The notes: generated by a model not told the origin, from the sequence alone. Shown: positions 8,901-17,428, counted from the stretch's first letter. The stretch is DNA of 64,000 nt from an uncultured Clostridia bacterium (GCA_934757845.1 CAKVLQ010000003.1:43990-107989); one strand, 5' to 3'. Translations and numbers: made by a program.

Positions 8901-9689
8901 TTAAAGCACTTTTAGTTTTGAAAAATCAATTTTATATGTTTTTTTGATTTTTTTATCAATTCTTTTTTCTATTAAATTTGCTCTATAAGTTGTAATTTTA
9001 TAAATTTTTTTATCTTTATAAATTTCATATTCAAGCAAACTTAAAAAATTTTGATATTCTTCATTATTTGGGTTGTTTTGTTTAAAAATATAAATCAAAT
9101 ATAACAGATTAACCCATGCATTTTGATTTGCATCAGTTTCACATTTGTTTGTATAACCTTGACAAAAAAGTTTTTGATTTAGCATCTTTTTAGGCAAGCC
9201 AAATTCTTTGATATTTTCTATAAAATCTTCAAGGCAATCTTTTTGCATAAGAGTTTTAAATTCGTTTAATCTTTGAACGCAGTGTTCACATTCATGAGCA
9301 AAATCGGTAAAAACTCGTTTAAGTTTTATGTTTGAGCCTTTCTTTTGATAGTCTATCACAAAATACTCTTTGTTTAAGGTTATTGTAAGCATTGGTGTAT
9401 AATAATCATATTCAGCATAAGCATAACAATCGCCAACTACTTTTTCAATTTCTTTTTGGCTTGTCATTTTTATTTTAACATCAAAAAGATTTGGGCTTAT
9501 GCCATTTGTTTCAAAAAGCCAGTTAATATAATATTTTGCAAAGTTCAAAAATTCATCAGGGCACAGACTTTTTGCATAACATGAATTTTTCAAAATTTCG
9601 TCCATTTTATCTATGTTTTGCTTGCTAACTTTTGGGCTTATTTTTGAAAGTTTGTAAGCACGGGAAAGTTTTGTTTTTATTGTTTTCAT
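8901..9689 (-). CDS. hypothetical protein with HECEH zincin-like motif
   Basis: A soluble 262-residue protein I do not recognise. It contains DFAHECEHCVQ, an HExxH motif, followed about 55 residues later by ETDANQNA, which could supply a third zinc ligand. This is the third HExxH protein in 6 kb, although no other similarity to the pair at 3459-5852 is obvious. The start is taken as the ATG at 9689: on the minus strand TTGACT (9724-9719), 17 bp, TATAAT (9701-9696) lie just upstream, which leaves a leaderless message. Protease function is inferred. Confidence 0.6.
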   Translation of the reverse strand: MKTIKTKLSRAYKLSKISPKVSKQNIDKMDEILKNSCYAKSLCPDEFLNFAKYYINWLFETNGISPNLFDVKIKMTSQKEIEKVVGDCYAYAEYDYYTPMLTITLNKEYFVIDYQKKGSNIKLKRVFTDFAHECEHCVQRLNEFKTLMQKDCLEDFIENIKEFGLPKKMLNQKLFCQGYTNKCETDANQNAWVNLLYLIYIFKQNNPNNEEYQNFLSLLEYEIYKDKKIYKITTYRANLIEKRIDKKIKKTYKIDFSKLKVL

Positions 9690-9695
9690 AATAAA

Positions 9696-9724
9696 ATTAT
9701 AAAGCATAACACCAATTTAGTCAA
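9696..9724 (-). promoter_or_regulatory. promoter, leaderless
   Basis: Minus strand: TTGACT (9724-9719), 17-bp spacer, TATAAT (9701-9696). The ATG at 9689 follows after six bases. Confidence 0.7.
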
Positions 9725-9807
9725 TAGTGTTTTTTTATTTTGGCTTTAATTTGAGTTAATTCTTTTGTTTATAAATAAATAACAAAAAAATAAACAAAAC
9801 TATAATT

Positions 9808-10377
9808 ATGAGCATTTGGGTTTTTTGTTTAATTTTTGGTTTTTTGTTTTTGTTTATTTTGCCCATAAAATTAAAGGCAAAGGTTAAATATAACATATTA
9901 AAAAACAAAGGCAAAATAAAATTCTATTTTTTTAAATGGAATTTTTTAAGTTTTGATTTTAAAATTAAACGAAAGTATATTATGCTTACAACCAAGAAAG
10001 GAAAAAATGTTGTTGTTCCACTTGAATTTGGTCCTGGTGCAAACCTAGAATTTGTTGACTTAACTTTTTTGCTTTTTGACAAAACTATAATTAACACTTT
10101 AAAAATCAATGTTAATTTAGGGGTTCAAAACAATCCATTTTTATCAGCAATGCTTTATGGTCTTGTTCAAAGTTTATCTTCAATATTCTTGTGCTTTTTA
10201 AAAACAAAAAAACTCTCGGTTATTGTGAGTAATAATATAAATCCAGTATATACTAATGATAGTGGCATAATAAGCATAAGTTCATCACTCACAGTGTGTT
10301 TGATTGATTATTTATGGGCAATTATGCAATATATTTTTAAATTTAAAAAGGTTGGTAAAAAATATGAAACAAGATGA
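9808..10377 (+). CDS. DUF2953-type membrane protein
   Basis: A 189-residue protein with an N-terminal membrane segment (about residues 3-20) and a basic, beta-rich middle. Its place directly before the ytfJ-like gene, and its layout, match the DUF2953 genes found in sporulating Firmicutes; exact function is unknown. It overlaps the next gene by 14 bases. A TATAAT at 9801-9806 abuts the ATG, so the functional promoter may be elsewhere or the start further in. Confidence 0.65.
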   Translation: MSIWVFCLIFGFLFLFILPIKLKAKVKYNILKNKGKIKFYFFKWNFLSFDFKIKRKYIMLTTKKGKNVVVPLEFGPGANLEFVDLTFLLFDKTIINTLKINVNLGVQNNPFLSAMLYGLVQSLSSIFLCFLKTKKLSVIVSNNINPVYTNDSGIISISSSLTVCLIDYLWAIMQYIFKFKKVGKKYETR

Positions 10378-10747
10378 AACTAAAAACAACAAGGTTGAAC
10401 AAATTATGACCGAAGCAATGAGCAAACTTAAAAGCGTTATTGATGTTAACACCGTGGTGGGTAACCCCATAACCACATTTGACGGGACAACCATTATTCC
10501 AATAAGCAAAGTGAGTGCAGGGTTTATTGCTGGTGGTGGAGAGTTTAATCAAAACAAAGACATGAAAAAAAATAAAGACCTAGATTTTCCGTTTGCGGGC
10601 GGAAGTGGAACTGGGTTTTCGATTAATCCCATTGGCTTTTTGGTTGAAACAAAAAATGGCATAAAATTGATTAATATTGATAACAAATCTAGTTATGAAA
10701 ATATTTTGGAAATTATAAAAAATGTTACTGACAAAATTAATAAATAG
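10364..10747 (+). CDS. ytfJ: GerW/YtfJ-family sporulation protein
   Basis: Small forespore-associated protein family; in Bacillus subtilis the homologue is needed for normal germination. Typical features are IMTEAMSKLKSVIDVNTVVG, TTIIPISKVSAGFIAGGGE and FAGGSGTGFSINPIGFLV. I use the ATG at 10364, inside the end of the DUF2953 gene, because conservation begins there. 127 residues is within the family range. Confidence 0.9.
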   Translation: MKQDETKNNKVEQIMTEAMSKLKSVIDVNTVVGNPITTFDGTTIIPISKVSAGFIAGGGEFNQNKDMKKNKDLDFPFAGGSGTGFSINPIGFLVETKNGIKLINIDNKSSYENILEIIKNVTDKINK

Positions 10748-10754
10748 GTGAAAA

Positions 10755-11891
10755 ATGAAAAAATTTGTATGTTTAATTTTAATATTATGTTCTTTAATAA
10801 GTTTTGGATTTATAAAAACCCCGAAGACCGAAGTTTTTGCCGAAAATTTTTGCAAAGCAAGTGTTGTGATTGAAAAAAACTCAAAGCGAGTTTTAAGTGA
10901 ACACAACAAAGACGATAGGCTTGCCATGGCTTCAACCACAAAAATTATGACCGCATTGGTAGTTTTGGATAATTGCACAAATTTGCAAGAAGAAGTTTTG
11001 GTTGATGATAGGGCGGTTGGAATTGAAGGCACAAGTATTTATCTTAAAAAAGGCGAAATATTAACCGTTGAAGAATTGTTATATGGTTTAATTCTTCCGT
11101 CTGGAAATGATGCTGCGATGGCACTAGCATATTATGCTGGCAAAGGAAATTTGCAAACATTTGTTGATATGATGAACGCAAAAGCTGATGAACTTAACCT
11201 TAAAAACACACATTTTGACAACCCTCATGGGCTTGATAGCGAAACGCATTACACAAGTGCCTATGACCTTGCGATAATAACAAGCACTGCAATGCAAAAC
11301 CAAACATTCCGTGAAATTGTTTCAACAAAAATAAAACAAATTAGGGGAAACAGCGAAGCCGTCCATAGATTTTTGCGAAACAAACAAAGGTTATTAAAAA
11401 CTTTAGATGGTTGCAATGGTGTTAAAAGCGGGTTTACTGATAACGCTGGAAGATGTTTGGTAACAAGTTGCGATAGAGAAGGAATGGAAGTTATTTGCGT
11501 TGTTTTGAATTGCCCAAATATGTTTGAAGAAAGTGCAAGATTAACCAACGATGCTTATGACAATTTTGAACTTGAAACTATTGTTGAACCTTATTATTAT
11601 ATATCTAACATAAAAGTTGAAAATGGAACAAAAGAAGATGTTAAAGTATATTCTATGAAAGGCTTTAAATATCCGCTTAAAAAAGATGAAAAAACAAAAA
11701 TAAATATTGAAACTACTCTTGAAGAGATTTTAACAGCGCCTGTTCAAAAAGAACAAATTTGTGGAAAACTTAATGTCTATTTTGAAAACAATTTAGTATT
11801 TTCAGAAGACATTTACACAATGGAAAGCGTTGAAAGCAAAGACATTACAGACAAAGTTAAAGATATTATTGACCAGTGGTTTTATGATTAA
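10755..11891 (+). CDS. D-alanyl-D-alanine carboxypeptidase (DacF/DacB type, S11)
   Basis: Removes the terminal D-Ala from peptidoglycan stem peptides, controlling cross-linking; sporulation-linked members shape the spore cortex. Signal peptide at residues ~1-28. Catalytic motifs are visible: AMASTTKIM (SxxK), PSGNDAAM (SxN) and GVKSGFTD (KSG in place of KTG). A C-terminal beta-rich domain follows (~residue 275 on). It lies seven bases after the GerW-type gene and ends in a clear terminator. Confidence 0.92.
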   Translation: MKKFVCLILILCSLISFGFIKTPKTEVFAENFCKASVVIEKNSKRVLSEHNKDDRLAMASTTKIMTALVVLDNCTNLQEEVLVDDRAVGIEGTSIYLKKGEILTVEELLYGLILPSGNDAAMALAYYAGKGNLQTFVDMMNAKADELNLKNTHFDNPHGLDSETHYTSAYDLAIITSTAMQNQTFREIVSTKIKQIRGNSEAVHRFLRNKQRLLKTLDGCNGVKSGFTDNAGRCLVTSCDREGMEVICVVLNCPNMFEESARLTNDAYDNFELETIVEPYYYISNIKVENGTKEDVKVYSMKGFKYPLKKDEKTKINIETTLEEILTAPVQKEQICGKLNVYFENNLVFSEDIYTMESVESKDITDKVKDIIDQWFYD

Positions 11892-11892
11892 T

Positions 11893-11918
11893 TGAAGGTG
11901 CTTTAAGCACCTTTTTCT
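11893..11918 (+). terminator. rho-independent terminator
   Basis: AAGGTGCT - TTA - AGCACCTT followed by TTT, just after the dacF-like stop codon. Confidence 0.85.
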
Positions 11919-12047
11919 TTGAAAAGATAAATAGTTTTAAAACAAATTCTCAAAAAAATATTTATTTAGTTTTCATTATTATTTAAGTTTTTTTATAATT
12001 TGTTTTTTTTATTGCAAAAGTTTTCAAAATAGTGTAAAATAAATTTT

Positions 12048-12749
12048 ATGAGAATAAACAAATATATTGCATCAAGCGGAGTTTGTTCAAGGCGAAAGGC
12101 TGACGAACTAATTAAACAAGGGAAAGTTAAAGTTAATAACAAAATTGTTATAAATTTGGGCGATGATATATCGCCTAATGACAAAGTTGAAGTTTTGGGA
12201 AATGTTATTTCAATAAATCAAAATTTGGTTTATTTTTTGCTTAACAAACCAAAAGGAGTTATTTGTTCGGCTAGTGATGAAAAGGGCAGAAAAACCGTTC
12301 TTGACATTGTTAAAACAAACGAGAGAATATACCCAATAGGCAGGCTTGACTATGATAGTGAAGGTTTGATTTTGCTAACAAATGACGGAGAACTTTCATA
12401 TAAACTAACGCACCCAAAAATGCAAATTCCAAAAACTTATGTTGTTAAAATAAAGGGCGACATAAAAGAAAGCGAACTTGCAGTTTTGCGAAATGGTGTT
12501 AAAATTGAAAATGTAAAATATAATAAATGCAAAATTAAGGTTTTGAGCAAAGATGCAACAAATACAAAACTTGAAATTGTGTTAACCGAAGGCAAAAACC
12601 GAGAAATTAGAAAAATGTTTGAGTTTATTGGAAAAGAAATAACGCTTCTTAAACGAACAAAAATTGCCGACCTTAAACTTGGAAGTTTGGATAGGGGAGA
12701 ATATAGACCGCTTAAAGATTTTGAAATTGAGTATTTGAAATCACTATAA
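12048..12749 (+). CDS. rluB: 23S rRNA pseudouridine synthase, RluB family
   Basis: Isomerises a uridine of 23S rRNA (family RsuA/RluB/RluE/RluF). An N-terminal S4 RNA-binding domain (RINKYIASSGVCSRRKADELI) is followed by the catalytic motif GRLDYDSEGLILLTND, with the catalytic Asp in RLDYDSEG. Length 233 is typical. A -10-like TAAAAT lies a dozen bases upstream with no Shine-Dalgarno site, so this may also be leaderless. Confidence 0.93.
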   Translation: MRINKYIASSGVCSRRKADELIKQGKVKVNNKIVINLGDDISPNDKVEVLGNVISINQNLVYFLLNKPKGVICSASDEKGRKTVLDIVKTNERIYPIGRLDYDSEGLILLTNDGELSYKLTHPKMQIPKTYVVKIKGDIKESELAVLRNGVKIENVKYNKCKIKVLSKDATNTKLEIVLTEGKNREIRKMFEFIGKEITLLKRTKIADLKLGSLDRGEYRPLKDFEIEYLKSL

Positions 12750-12878
12750 AAATTAGGAAATTATTTTTATTTATAAATTATTTAGTCAAATTAAATTTAA
12801 AAAAATAGTAATAAAAATAGGGTAAAAATTGATAAAAATAAAAAGATAAAAATTTTTTAAAATATTTTGAAAAAATCG

Positions 12879-12907
12879 TTGACAAAGTTTTTAAAATATT
12901 ATATCAT
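12879..12907 (+). promoter_or_regulatory. promoter of the tRNA cluster
   Basis: TTGACA at 12879-12884 and a TATCAT/TATATC -10 region at 12900-12907, about 20 bases before the first tRNA. Confidence 0.6.
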
Positions 12908-12925
12908 AAATAAGTCAATTAACTT

Positions 12926-13001
12926 CGGGGTGTAGCGCAGTTGGTAGCGCACGTGGTTTGGGACCATGGGGCCGGGAGTTCGAGTCTCTTCACCCCGACC
13001 A
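12926..13001 (+). tRNA. tRNA-Pro (TGG)
   Basis: Acceptor CGGGGTG pairs with CACCCCG, discriminator A, encoded CCA. The anticodon loop TTTGGGA gives anticodon TGG. Confidence 0.95.
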
Positions 13002-13029
13002 AAGTTTAATTGATAGCCAACAGCTTCTT

Positions 13030-13106
13030 GGACCTTTAGCTCAGTTGGTTAGAGCAACCGGCTCATAACCGGTCGGTCCGCGGTTCAAGTCCGTGAAGGT
13101 CCACCA
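13030..13106 (+). tRNA. tRNA with CAT anticodon (elongator Met or lysidine-modified Ile2)
   Basis: Acceptor GGACCTT/AAGGTCC, discriminator A, CCA encoded, anticodon loop CTCATAA. The acceptor stem is fully paired, so it is not an initiator. I cannot separate Met from Ile2 by eye. The tRNA-like gene at 24074 in the mobile element resembles this tRNA. Confidence 0.9.
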
Positions 13107-13110
13107 ATTT

Positions 13111-13187
13111 GGCTTGGTAGTTCAGCTGGTTAGAACGCCGCCCTGTCACGGCGGAGGTCGTGGGTTCGAGTCCCATCCGAGTCGCCA
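13111..13187 (+). tRNA. tRNA-Asp (GTC)
   Basis: Acceptor GGCTTGG pairs with CCGAGTC allowing G-T pairs; discriminator G; CCA encoded; anticodon loop CTGTCAC. Confidence 0.95.
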
Positions 13188-13191
13188 AATT

Positions 13192-13267
<76 letters not shown>

Positions 13268-13275
13268 CATGATTT

Positions 13276-13314
13276 TATGCAATCCCTTATAAATAAAGGG
13301 GTTGCAGTTTTTTT
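13276..13314 (+). terminator. terminator supplied by element 1 to the tRNA operon
   Basis: Eleven-pair stem around TGCAATCCCTT, then a run of seven T. It replaces the host terminator, which was displaced to 32171 by the insertion. Confidence 0.8.
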
Positions 13315-13365
13315 ATAATTTTAGAAAAATGACCCAAAAATGGTTAAAATCTAAAATTAGGAAAA

Positions 13366-13390
13366 TTTTTGGTATCAATTTTGGTATCAA
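13366..13390. repeat. putative integrase arm-type sites, left end
   Basis: Two copies of TTTTGGTATCAA with 12-bp period, matched by two copies of ACTTGTATCAA with the same period at the right end (32041-32063), in the same orientation. Confidence 0.5.
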
Positions 13391-13417
13391 AAAACTAATG
13401 TTTAAATATAATTATAT

Positions 13418-14386
13418 TTAATTTTTTTCAAAATAAAATCCATTATATAATTTTTTTATTTTTTCTTTATTTGAAGTCTTATCTATATCTGTATATGTGT
13501 CCAAAGTGATTTTTATTGAAGAATGGCCCATCCAATCTTGAACAAATTTAGCATTAGTTCCTAAAGTAAAGTGATTTGTAGCGAATGTATGTCTTAATTT
13601 ATATAGCAATGGTTTTACATTTATTTCATTGCAAATGTTAGTAAATTCTTTTTTTATATCTTTTACTTTTTTTATTTTGTGGTTAATAATATATGGTTTT
13701 AAATATATAGCAAATTTATTGCTTATTTCAACAACTCTATATTTAGATTTTTCTGTTTTTGTGCCATTTATAACTACGAGATTGTTTTTAAAATCAAAAT
13801 TGTTATTTTGAGGCAATTCATTTGGTCTGCATCCCGTTAGTAAATAAATATAAATTTCATGTTCAATATTTGAACCTTTTATTGCGTTTAATATTTTTTC
13901 TTGTTCTTCATAATTGTAGCAATTATTTTTGCATTTTAATTTTGGTTCTTTAACAATAACTTTGAAAGGGTTTCTTTCGATAAGTCCTAAGTCGAAAGCT
14001 TTTTGAAGAAGAGCATTAAAATAGAGTTGTATTTTTTCTTTCCAGCGACTTTTTTGATAAGTATTTAAAAATTGTTGTATATTTTCAGGTTTTAGTTCTG
14101 TTAATAGGACTTTTCCTAATTTGTTATTGATGTTTTTAATGGTTCTTGAACATTCAGAATATGTCTTTTGTGAAATAAATGGTTTTTTATAAATTTCTAA
14201 CCATTCTTCATCCCATGCTTGTAAAGTGTAAATTTTCTTTTTTTCTGTATTTAAAATGTTCTTTTTAATTTTTGTATAAATTTTTTGTGCTTCTTTTAAC
14301 GTTTTAGCATATTTTATAGTTCTTATTCCGTTTAAAGTTTTGCGAATAACATATCTGCCATCTTTCCTTAAAGTTATTCCTTTCAT
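13418..14386 (-). CDS. int: tyrosine recombinase / phage-type integrase
   Basis: Catalyses insertion and excision at the tRNA-Phe att site. N-terminal Arm-binding-like domain (GITLRKDGRYVIRKTLNG), SAM-like core-binding domain, then the catalytic domain with LTGCRPNEL (box I Arg), KLRHTFATNHF (box II Arg and His), and WMGHSSIKITLDTYTD with the nucleophile Tyr. The usual first His of HxxR in box II is Tyr here (YKLR). I choose the ATG at 14386, preceded by AAGGAG; the frame is open further upstream (see separate entry). Typical position next to attL. Confidence 0.9.
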   Translation of the reverse strand: MKGITLRKDGRYVIRKTLNGIRTIKYAKTLKEAQKIYTKIKKNILNTEKKKIYTLQAWDEEWLEIYKKPFISQKTYSECSRTIKNINNKLGKVLLTELKPENIQQFLNTYQKSRWKEKIQLYFNALLQKAFDLGLIERNPFKVIVKEPKLKCKNNCYNYEEQEKILNAIKGSNIEHEIYIYLLTGCRPNELPQNNNFDFKNNLVVINGTKTEKSKYRVVEISNKFAIYLKPYIINHKIKKVKDIKKEFTNICNEINVKPLLYKLRHTFATNHFTLGTNAKFVQDWMGHSSIKITLDTYTDIDKTSNKEKIKKLYNGFYFEKN

Positions 14387-14640
14387 GTTAATATCTCCTT
14401 GTATTAATTTAGGATTAACTTCAGATTTGATATCATTTTGACAGTTTATTAAACTTTCACACAAACTTTCAACATGGCCAAGATTGTAATATAATTGGCT
14501 AATGAAAGCAGTGAACATTGTTTTAGAGTTTTCATCTAAATTGTAATTATTTGAAAAATAGTCCTTTAGTGTATTAAAATTATTAATTAACGAACCATAG
14601 TCTGTTTAAATTTTTTTTATATATTCATTTGTGTAAATCA
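14387..14640 (-). pseudogene. small ORF with in-frame stop, continuous with the integrase frame
   Basis: From an ATG at 14640 (GGAAG upstream) the frame reads eleven codons, meets TAA at 14607-14605, then continues open in the same frame for ~70 codons straight into the integrase without another stop. The downstream part looks protein-like (alpha-helical, with LYYNLGHVESLCESL). It could be a decayed small gene, or a readthrough extension of the integrase. No homologue recognised. Confidence 0.3.
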
Positions 14641-14656
14641 TAATTTAAACTTCCTT

Positions 14657-15328
14657 TTAATTATATTTTTTTAAACTTCTCATTAAAATATCGTTAATGT
14701 TATCAATATCTTTATCATAAATTGTAATTATATTTAATGACTTATTTTTGTAGTCTTTCATTTTGTTTTTTGAGTGCTCTTGATAGTTTTTATCGTTGAG
14801 CCCATAGTATTCAATATAGACTTTTTGTTTTGGTAAGTAAAAGTCTGGTAAATATTCTTTATCATCTAAAAATAGTGTTCTTTCATATTCATGTTTAACA
14901 TCGTTTTCATATAACCAATCGTCAATAATTTTTTCGGCTCTTGATCTTACATAATGACCATCATTACATCTAATATTTGCTGGCCATTTTTTTCTTGTGT
15001 CGTGATTTAGACATTCAAATAATGTTAATTTTTTTATTAAATTAAATTCTTGAATTATTCTGTCATGACTATAGTAATTTTCTTTATTTGTTTGTATATT
15101 TCTTGAAAATTCCATCATTGATAATAAATTTAAATAGTCTTGATTGTTATTTGATTTGTTTAATATAATATTGTTCTCTAAATTTAAAATCATTTTAAAA
15201 ATGTTTAATTGTAAATTTTTTTGATTATTTTCTAATTTCTTGATAATGTCTTCTTTTTCATGATTATGTTCTTCACACAGTCTGTAATTAGATGAAATTT
15301 GTCTATTGCAAATTAAACAATTCATCAT
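14657..15328 (-). CDS. putative PD-(D/E)XK-type endonuclease
   Basis: 223 residues. Starts with a Cys pair (CLICNRQI) suggestive of a small zinc-binding site, then a helical middle, then VRSRAEKIIDDWLYEN, KHEYERTL, YLPDFYLP and VYIEYYGL. The spacing E...D-F-Y-L...E-Y-Y-G matches the restriction-endonuclease-like nuclease fold seen in phage and defence proteins. It ends before the integrase and follows the repressor; the three minus-strand genes may be one operon. Function inferred from the motif. Confidence 0.6.
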   Translation of the reverse strand: MMNCLICNRQISSNYRLCEEHNHEKEDIIKKLENNQKNLQLNIFKMILNLENNIILNKSNNNQDYLNLLSMMEFSRNIQTNKENYYSHDRIIQEFNLIKKLTLFECLNHDTRKKWPANIRCNDGHYVRSRAEKIIDDWLYENDVKHEYERTLFLDDKEYLPDFYLPKQKVYIEYYGLNDKNYQEHSKNKMKDYKNKSLNIITIYDKDIDNINDILMRSLKKYN

Positions 15329-15333
15329 TCCTC

Positions 15334-15663
15334 CTAATTAATTTGAATTTTATATTGTTCTTGATAGCTTTCAAGTTTTGCATACATGTAATAGAAAATT
15401 TCTATTGGTAGTTTAAGCAAAATTTGAATAGCTTTTTTTTGGTCTTGCGAAAGTGGTGGCAAGGTTAATTGATACGGTGGATTAAAATCGCAAAGATAAT
15501 CTAAACTTGTTTGATAATAATCAGCAAGTTTTTTTAATGTTTCTATGTCTGGCATATTGGCTTTTTGTTCATAAGCACTGTAAGTTGTTCTAGCAATTTT
15601 TAAATAATTTGCTACATCTTTTTGCGTTTGGTTGTTTTTTTTACGCAATTCTAATAGTTTCAT
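15334..15663 (-). CDS. XRE-family HTH repressor
   Basis: 109 residues with an N-terminal Cro/C1 helix-turn-helix (TQKDVANYLKIARTTYSAYE) and a short C-terminal dimerisation region. The start ATG is preceded by GGAGG. It is transcribed away from the small-gene array; the intergenic region holds two direct repeats of ATCATGTAGT, likely its operators. Probably keeps the element quiescent. Confidence 0.85.
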   Translation of the reverse strand: MKLLELRKKNNQTQKDVANYLKIARTTYSAYEQKANMPDIETLKKLADYYQTSLDYLCDFNPPYQLTLPPLSQDQKKAIQILLKLPIEIFYYMYAKLESYQEQYKIQIN

Positions 15664-15735
15664 TTTTTATTGACCTCCTTTTCTATAAGATTATAAAAAA
15701 AAATAAAAAAAAGTCAAAAAATATGTAATTTTTGC

Positions 15736-15791
15736 TTGACAAAGTCGTATATCATGTAGTATCCTTATAAAAATGACATAAATCATGTAGT
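15736..15791 (+). promoter_or_regulatory. divergent control region with repeated ATCATGTAGT
   Basis: TTGACA at 15736-15741 reads rightward. ATCATGTAGT occurs at 15751-15760 and 15782-15791, 31 bp (about three helical turns) apart, overlapping the presumed -10 and start region. Consistent with repressor operators. Confidence 0.55.
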
Positions 15792-15819
15792 TTTAACAAA
15801 TGTAAAAAGGTGAGGTCTT

Positions 15820-16204
15820 ATGTTAGAAATTGATATTGAAAAGTTAGACAATTTTCAAAAGGAGAAAATTAAAAAATCTTGTTAAAAAGAATTATGATTT
15901 AATTTCCAAAATTTTAAATTTTTCTTATTTGGATGGAACGATATTAAAATCTAAAGAACATTTGAATTTGGATGATGTAAATGTTGCCATAAAGTTATTG
16001 CAAGTTTGTGATGTTGATAGTTTTAAAACAAGATTAGAAGTAAAATGCCGACAATATATAGTTTTTATGGAATCGTTAAATTATTTTGTTAAATCAATAA
16101 TCTCAGACAATGAAATTTATGATTTTGATGATAAACTTTTAGATTTAATTTCAAATGATTTGTTAAATAAGGGAGGATTAAAAAATGACAAACGAACAAA
16201 TTAA
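15820..16204 (+). pseudogene. first gene of the early array, apparently frameshifted
   Basis: ATG at 15820 follows AGGTGAGG and encodes 21 residues before TAA at 15883. In the +1-shifted frame an open stretch without its own good start runs to 16204 (contains LDGTILKSKEHLNLDDVNVAIKLL). The switch would be near the six-A run at 15871-15876. Together they would make a ~127-residue protein. Either a real frameshift, a sequencing error, or programmed shifting. No homologue recognised. Confidence 0.4.
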
Positions 16205-16532
16205 AAAATATTTAAATCAAAGATATGATGAAAGGGTTGCCGATTTACTTTTTATATATGTAAGTAATGATAGTAGATTAACTCCACGAATGTATCAAAC
16301 GCTAGAAAGTTGTGGCAAGAAATATATTAAAAAAGGAAATTTTGATATTTATCAATTTACTCAAGTGGCAAAATATGAGATTGATAGAATGTTGAGTGAT
16401 AGATATTTTAGAAAGGAATACTATGATTTGCCATCAAGAATTGACTTACCGACTAGATATTATGTGGCATCTAGAATTGCTGAATATGTTGCATACGATT
16501 ATTTAAATTTGAATGTAAAGTGGGAGGATTAA
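16185..16532 (+). CDS. hypothetical protein
   Basis: 115 residues, helical, rich in Tyr and Arg (e.g. FRKEYYDLPSRIDLPTRYYV). ATG at 16185 has GGGAGG upstream and overlaps the previous frame by 20 bases, as in a tightly packed phage early operon. Not recognised. Confidence 0.6.
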   Translation: MTNEQIKKYLNQRYDERVADLLFIYVSNDSRLTPRMYQTLESCGKKYIKKGNFDIYQFTQVAKYEIDRMLSDRYFRKEYYDLPSRIDLPTRYYVASRIAEYVAYDYLNLNVKWED

Positions 16533-16534
16533 AA

Positions 16535-16975
16535 ATGTTAATTGAACAGGTGAAAATTATAGCAGAAGAGGTTCGTTCTAATTTGCATATTAGAATTGCA
16601 AATTATGGATGTAAATATAATTCTGGTGTTTTGGTAATTGATTTTGACCAACCTTATGGTGGTGATATTAACACTGTAGATAGATATTTAAAACGAAAAG
16701 GTTATAAAACAAAAATTGTATCTTCTAGAAGGATTGAATTTGAAGAAACAGTGTCTCAATATATTCCTTTATATAAAAAGGGTGATGTATTTTACAAAGA
16801 TAATTATAAATACAAAATTTTAGGGACTGAAGAATGTATTGCAAATTTTCAAACGGGAAGGAAAGAGTTAAATTACAGAATTAAAGATAATGTTCGTTCT
16901 CAATCTTATACTTTTCCCTGTTGGTATTTAGAAAAGATTAATGAAAAATACGGTTATGTAAAAAAGGCGAAATAG
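16535..16975 (+). CDS. hypothetical protein
   Basis: 146 residues; the ATG at 16535 lies three bases after the previous stop with GGAGG just upstream. The N-terminal half has an alternating strand-helix look (SNLHIRIANYGCKYNSGVLV), the C-terminal half is Tyr/Lys-rich. Not recognised. Part of the same small-gene operon. Confidence 0.6.
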   Translation: MLIEQVKIIAEEVRSNLHIRIANYGCKYNSGVLVIDFDQPYGGDINTVDRYLKRKGYKTKIVSSRRIEFEETVSQYIPLYKKGDVFYKDNYKYKILGTEECIANFQTGRKELNYRIKDNVRSQSYTFPCWYLEKINEKYGYVKKAK

Positions 16976-16977
16976 TT

Positions 16978-17256
16978 ATGAAAAATATTTATCGAGTAGT
17001 TATAGAAGAAAAAGAATTAAAACACTTTGAATATCACGAAAGAAATTCAAGTGTTACATATTGGCAGAAATACGCCAAAAATCAAGAGAATGCAGGGTTT
17101 TTTGTTGAGATGCAATTTGAGTATAGCACTGATTCTAAAGAGTTAAGGTTGTTGAAATATGAATCTTATAACAGAAAAACTTTCGTTAGAGAAACAGTTT
17201 ATCTAATAAAGAATAAAGAGCAATTAGCTAGATTAAAAAATAACACTAAAAAATAG
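16978..17256 (+). CDS. small 'SSVxYWQ' family protein, copy 1
   Basis: 92-residue protein starting two bases after the upstream stop. It carries YHERNSSVTYWQKYAKN around residues 19-35, shared in outline with the genes at 17885 and 19387 (SSV/I-x-x-W-Q). Each of the three copies lies in an array that also contains minus-strand helical genes. Beta-rich; function unknown. Confidence 0.6.
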   Translation: MKNIYRVVIEEKELKHFEYHERNSSVTYWQKYAKNQENAGFFVEMQFEYSTDSKELRLLKYESYNRKTFVRETVYLIKNKEQLARLKNNTKK

Positions 17257-17258
17257 TG
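17236..17258. terminator. palindrome at convergent gene ends
   Basis: AACACTA - aaaaa - TAGTGTT contains the stop regions of both the plus-strand gene ending 17256 and the minus-strand gene ending 17246. Probably a bidirectional terminator. Confidence 0.5.
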
Positions 17259-17428
17259 TTATCTGTTAATTTTTCAATTAAGTTTAATTCAAGCATGTCA
17301 TAAGCTTCTTTGATTTGTTTAATAGCTTCAGTTGAGAGGTGTTCATCTATAAGCCTTTGTTCTAGAAGGTATTTTAAACTATACTTGCAATCAAACTTGA
17401 TTATTTCGGTAATTTGCTCATTATTCAT
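17246..17428 (-). CDS. small helical protein on the minus strand, family member 1
   Basis: 60 residues beginning MNNEQITEIIKFDCKYS. RBS AAGGAG. Its upstream region (ACTAAT, A-rich, ATTTAAGGAG) resembles those of the minus-strand genes at 18300 and 19311, as does the start of its protein. All three oppose the surrounding plus-strand genes. Function unknown. Confidence 0.55.
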   Translation of the reverse strand: MNNEQITEIIKFDCKYSLKYLLEQRLIDEHLSTEAIKQIKEAYDMLELNLIEKLTDNTIF

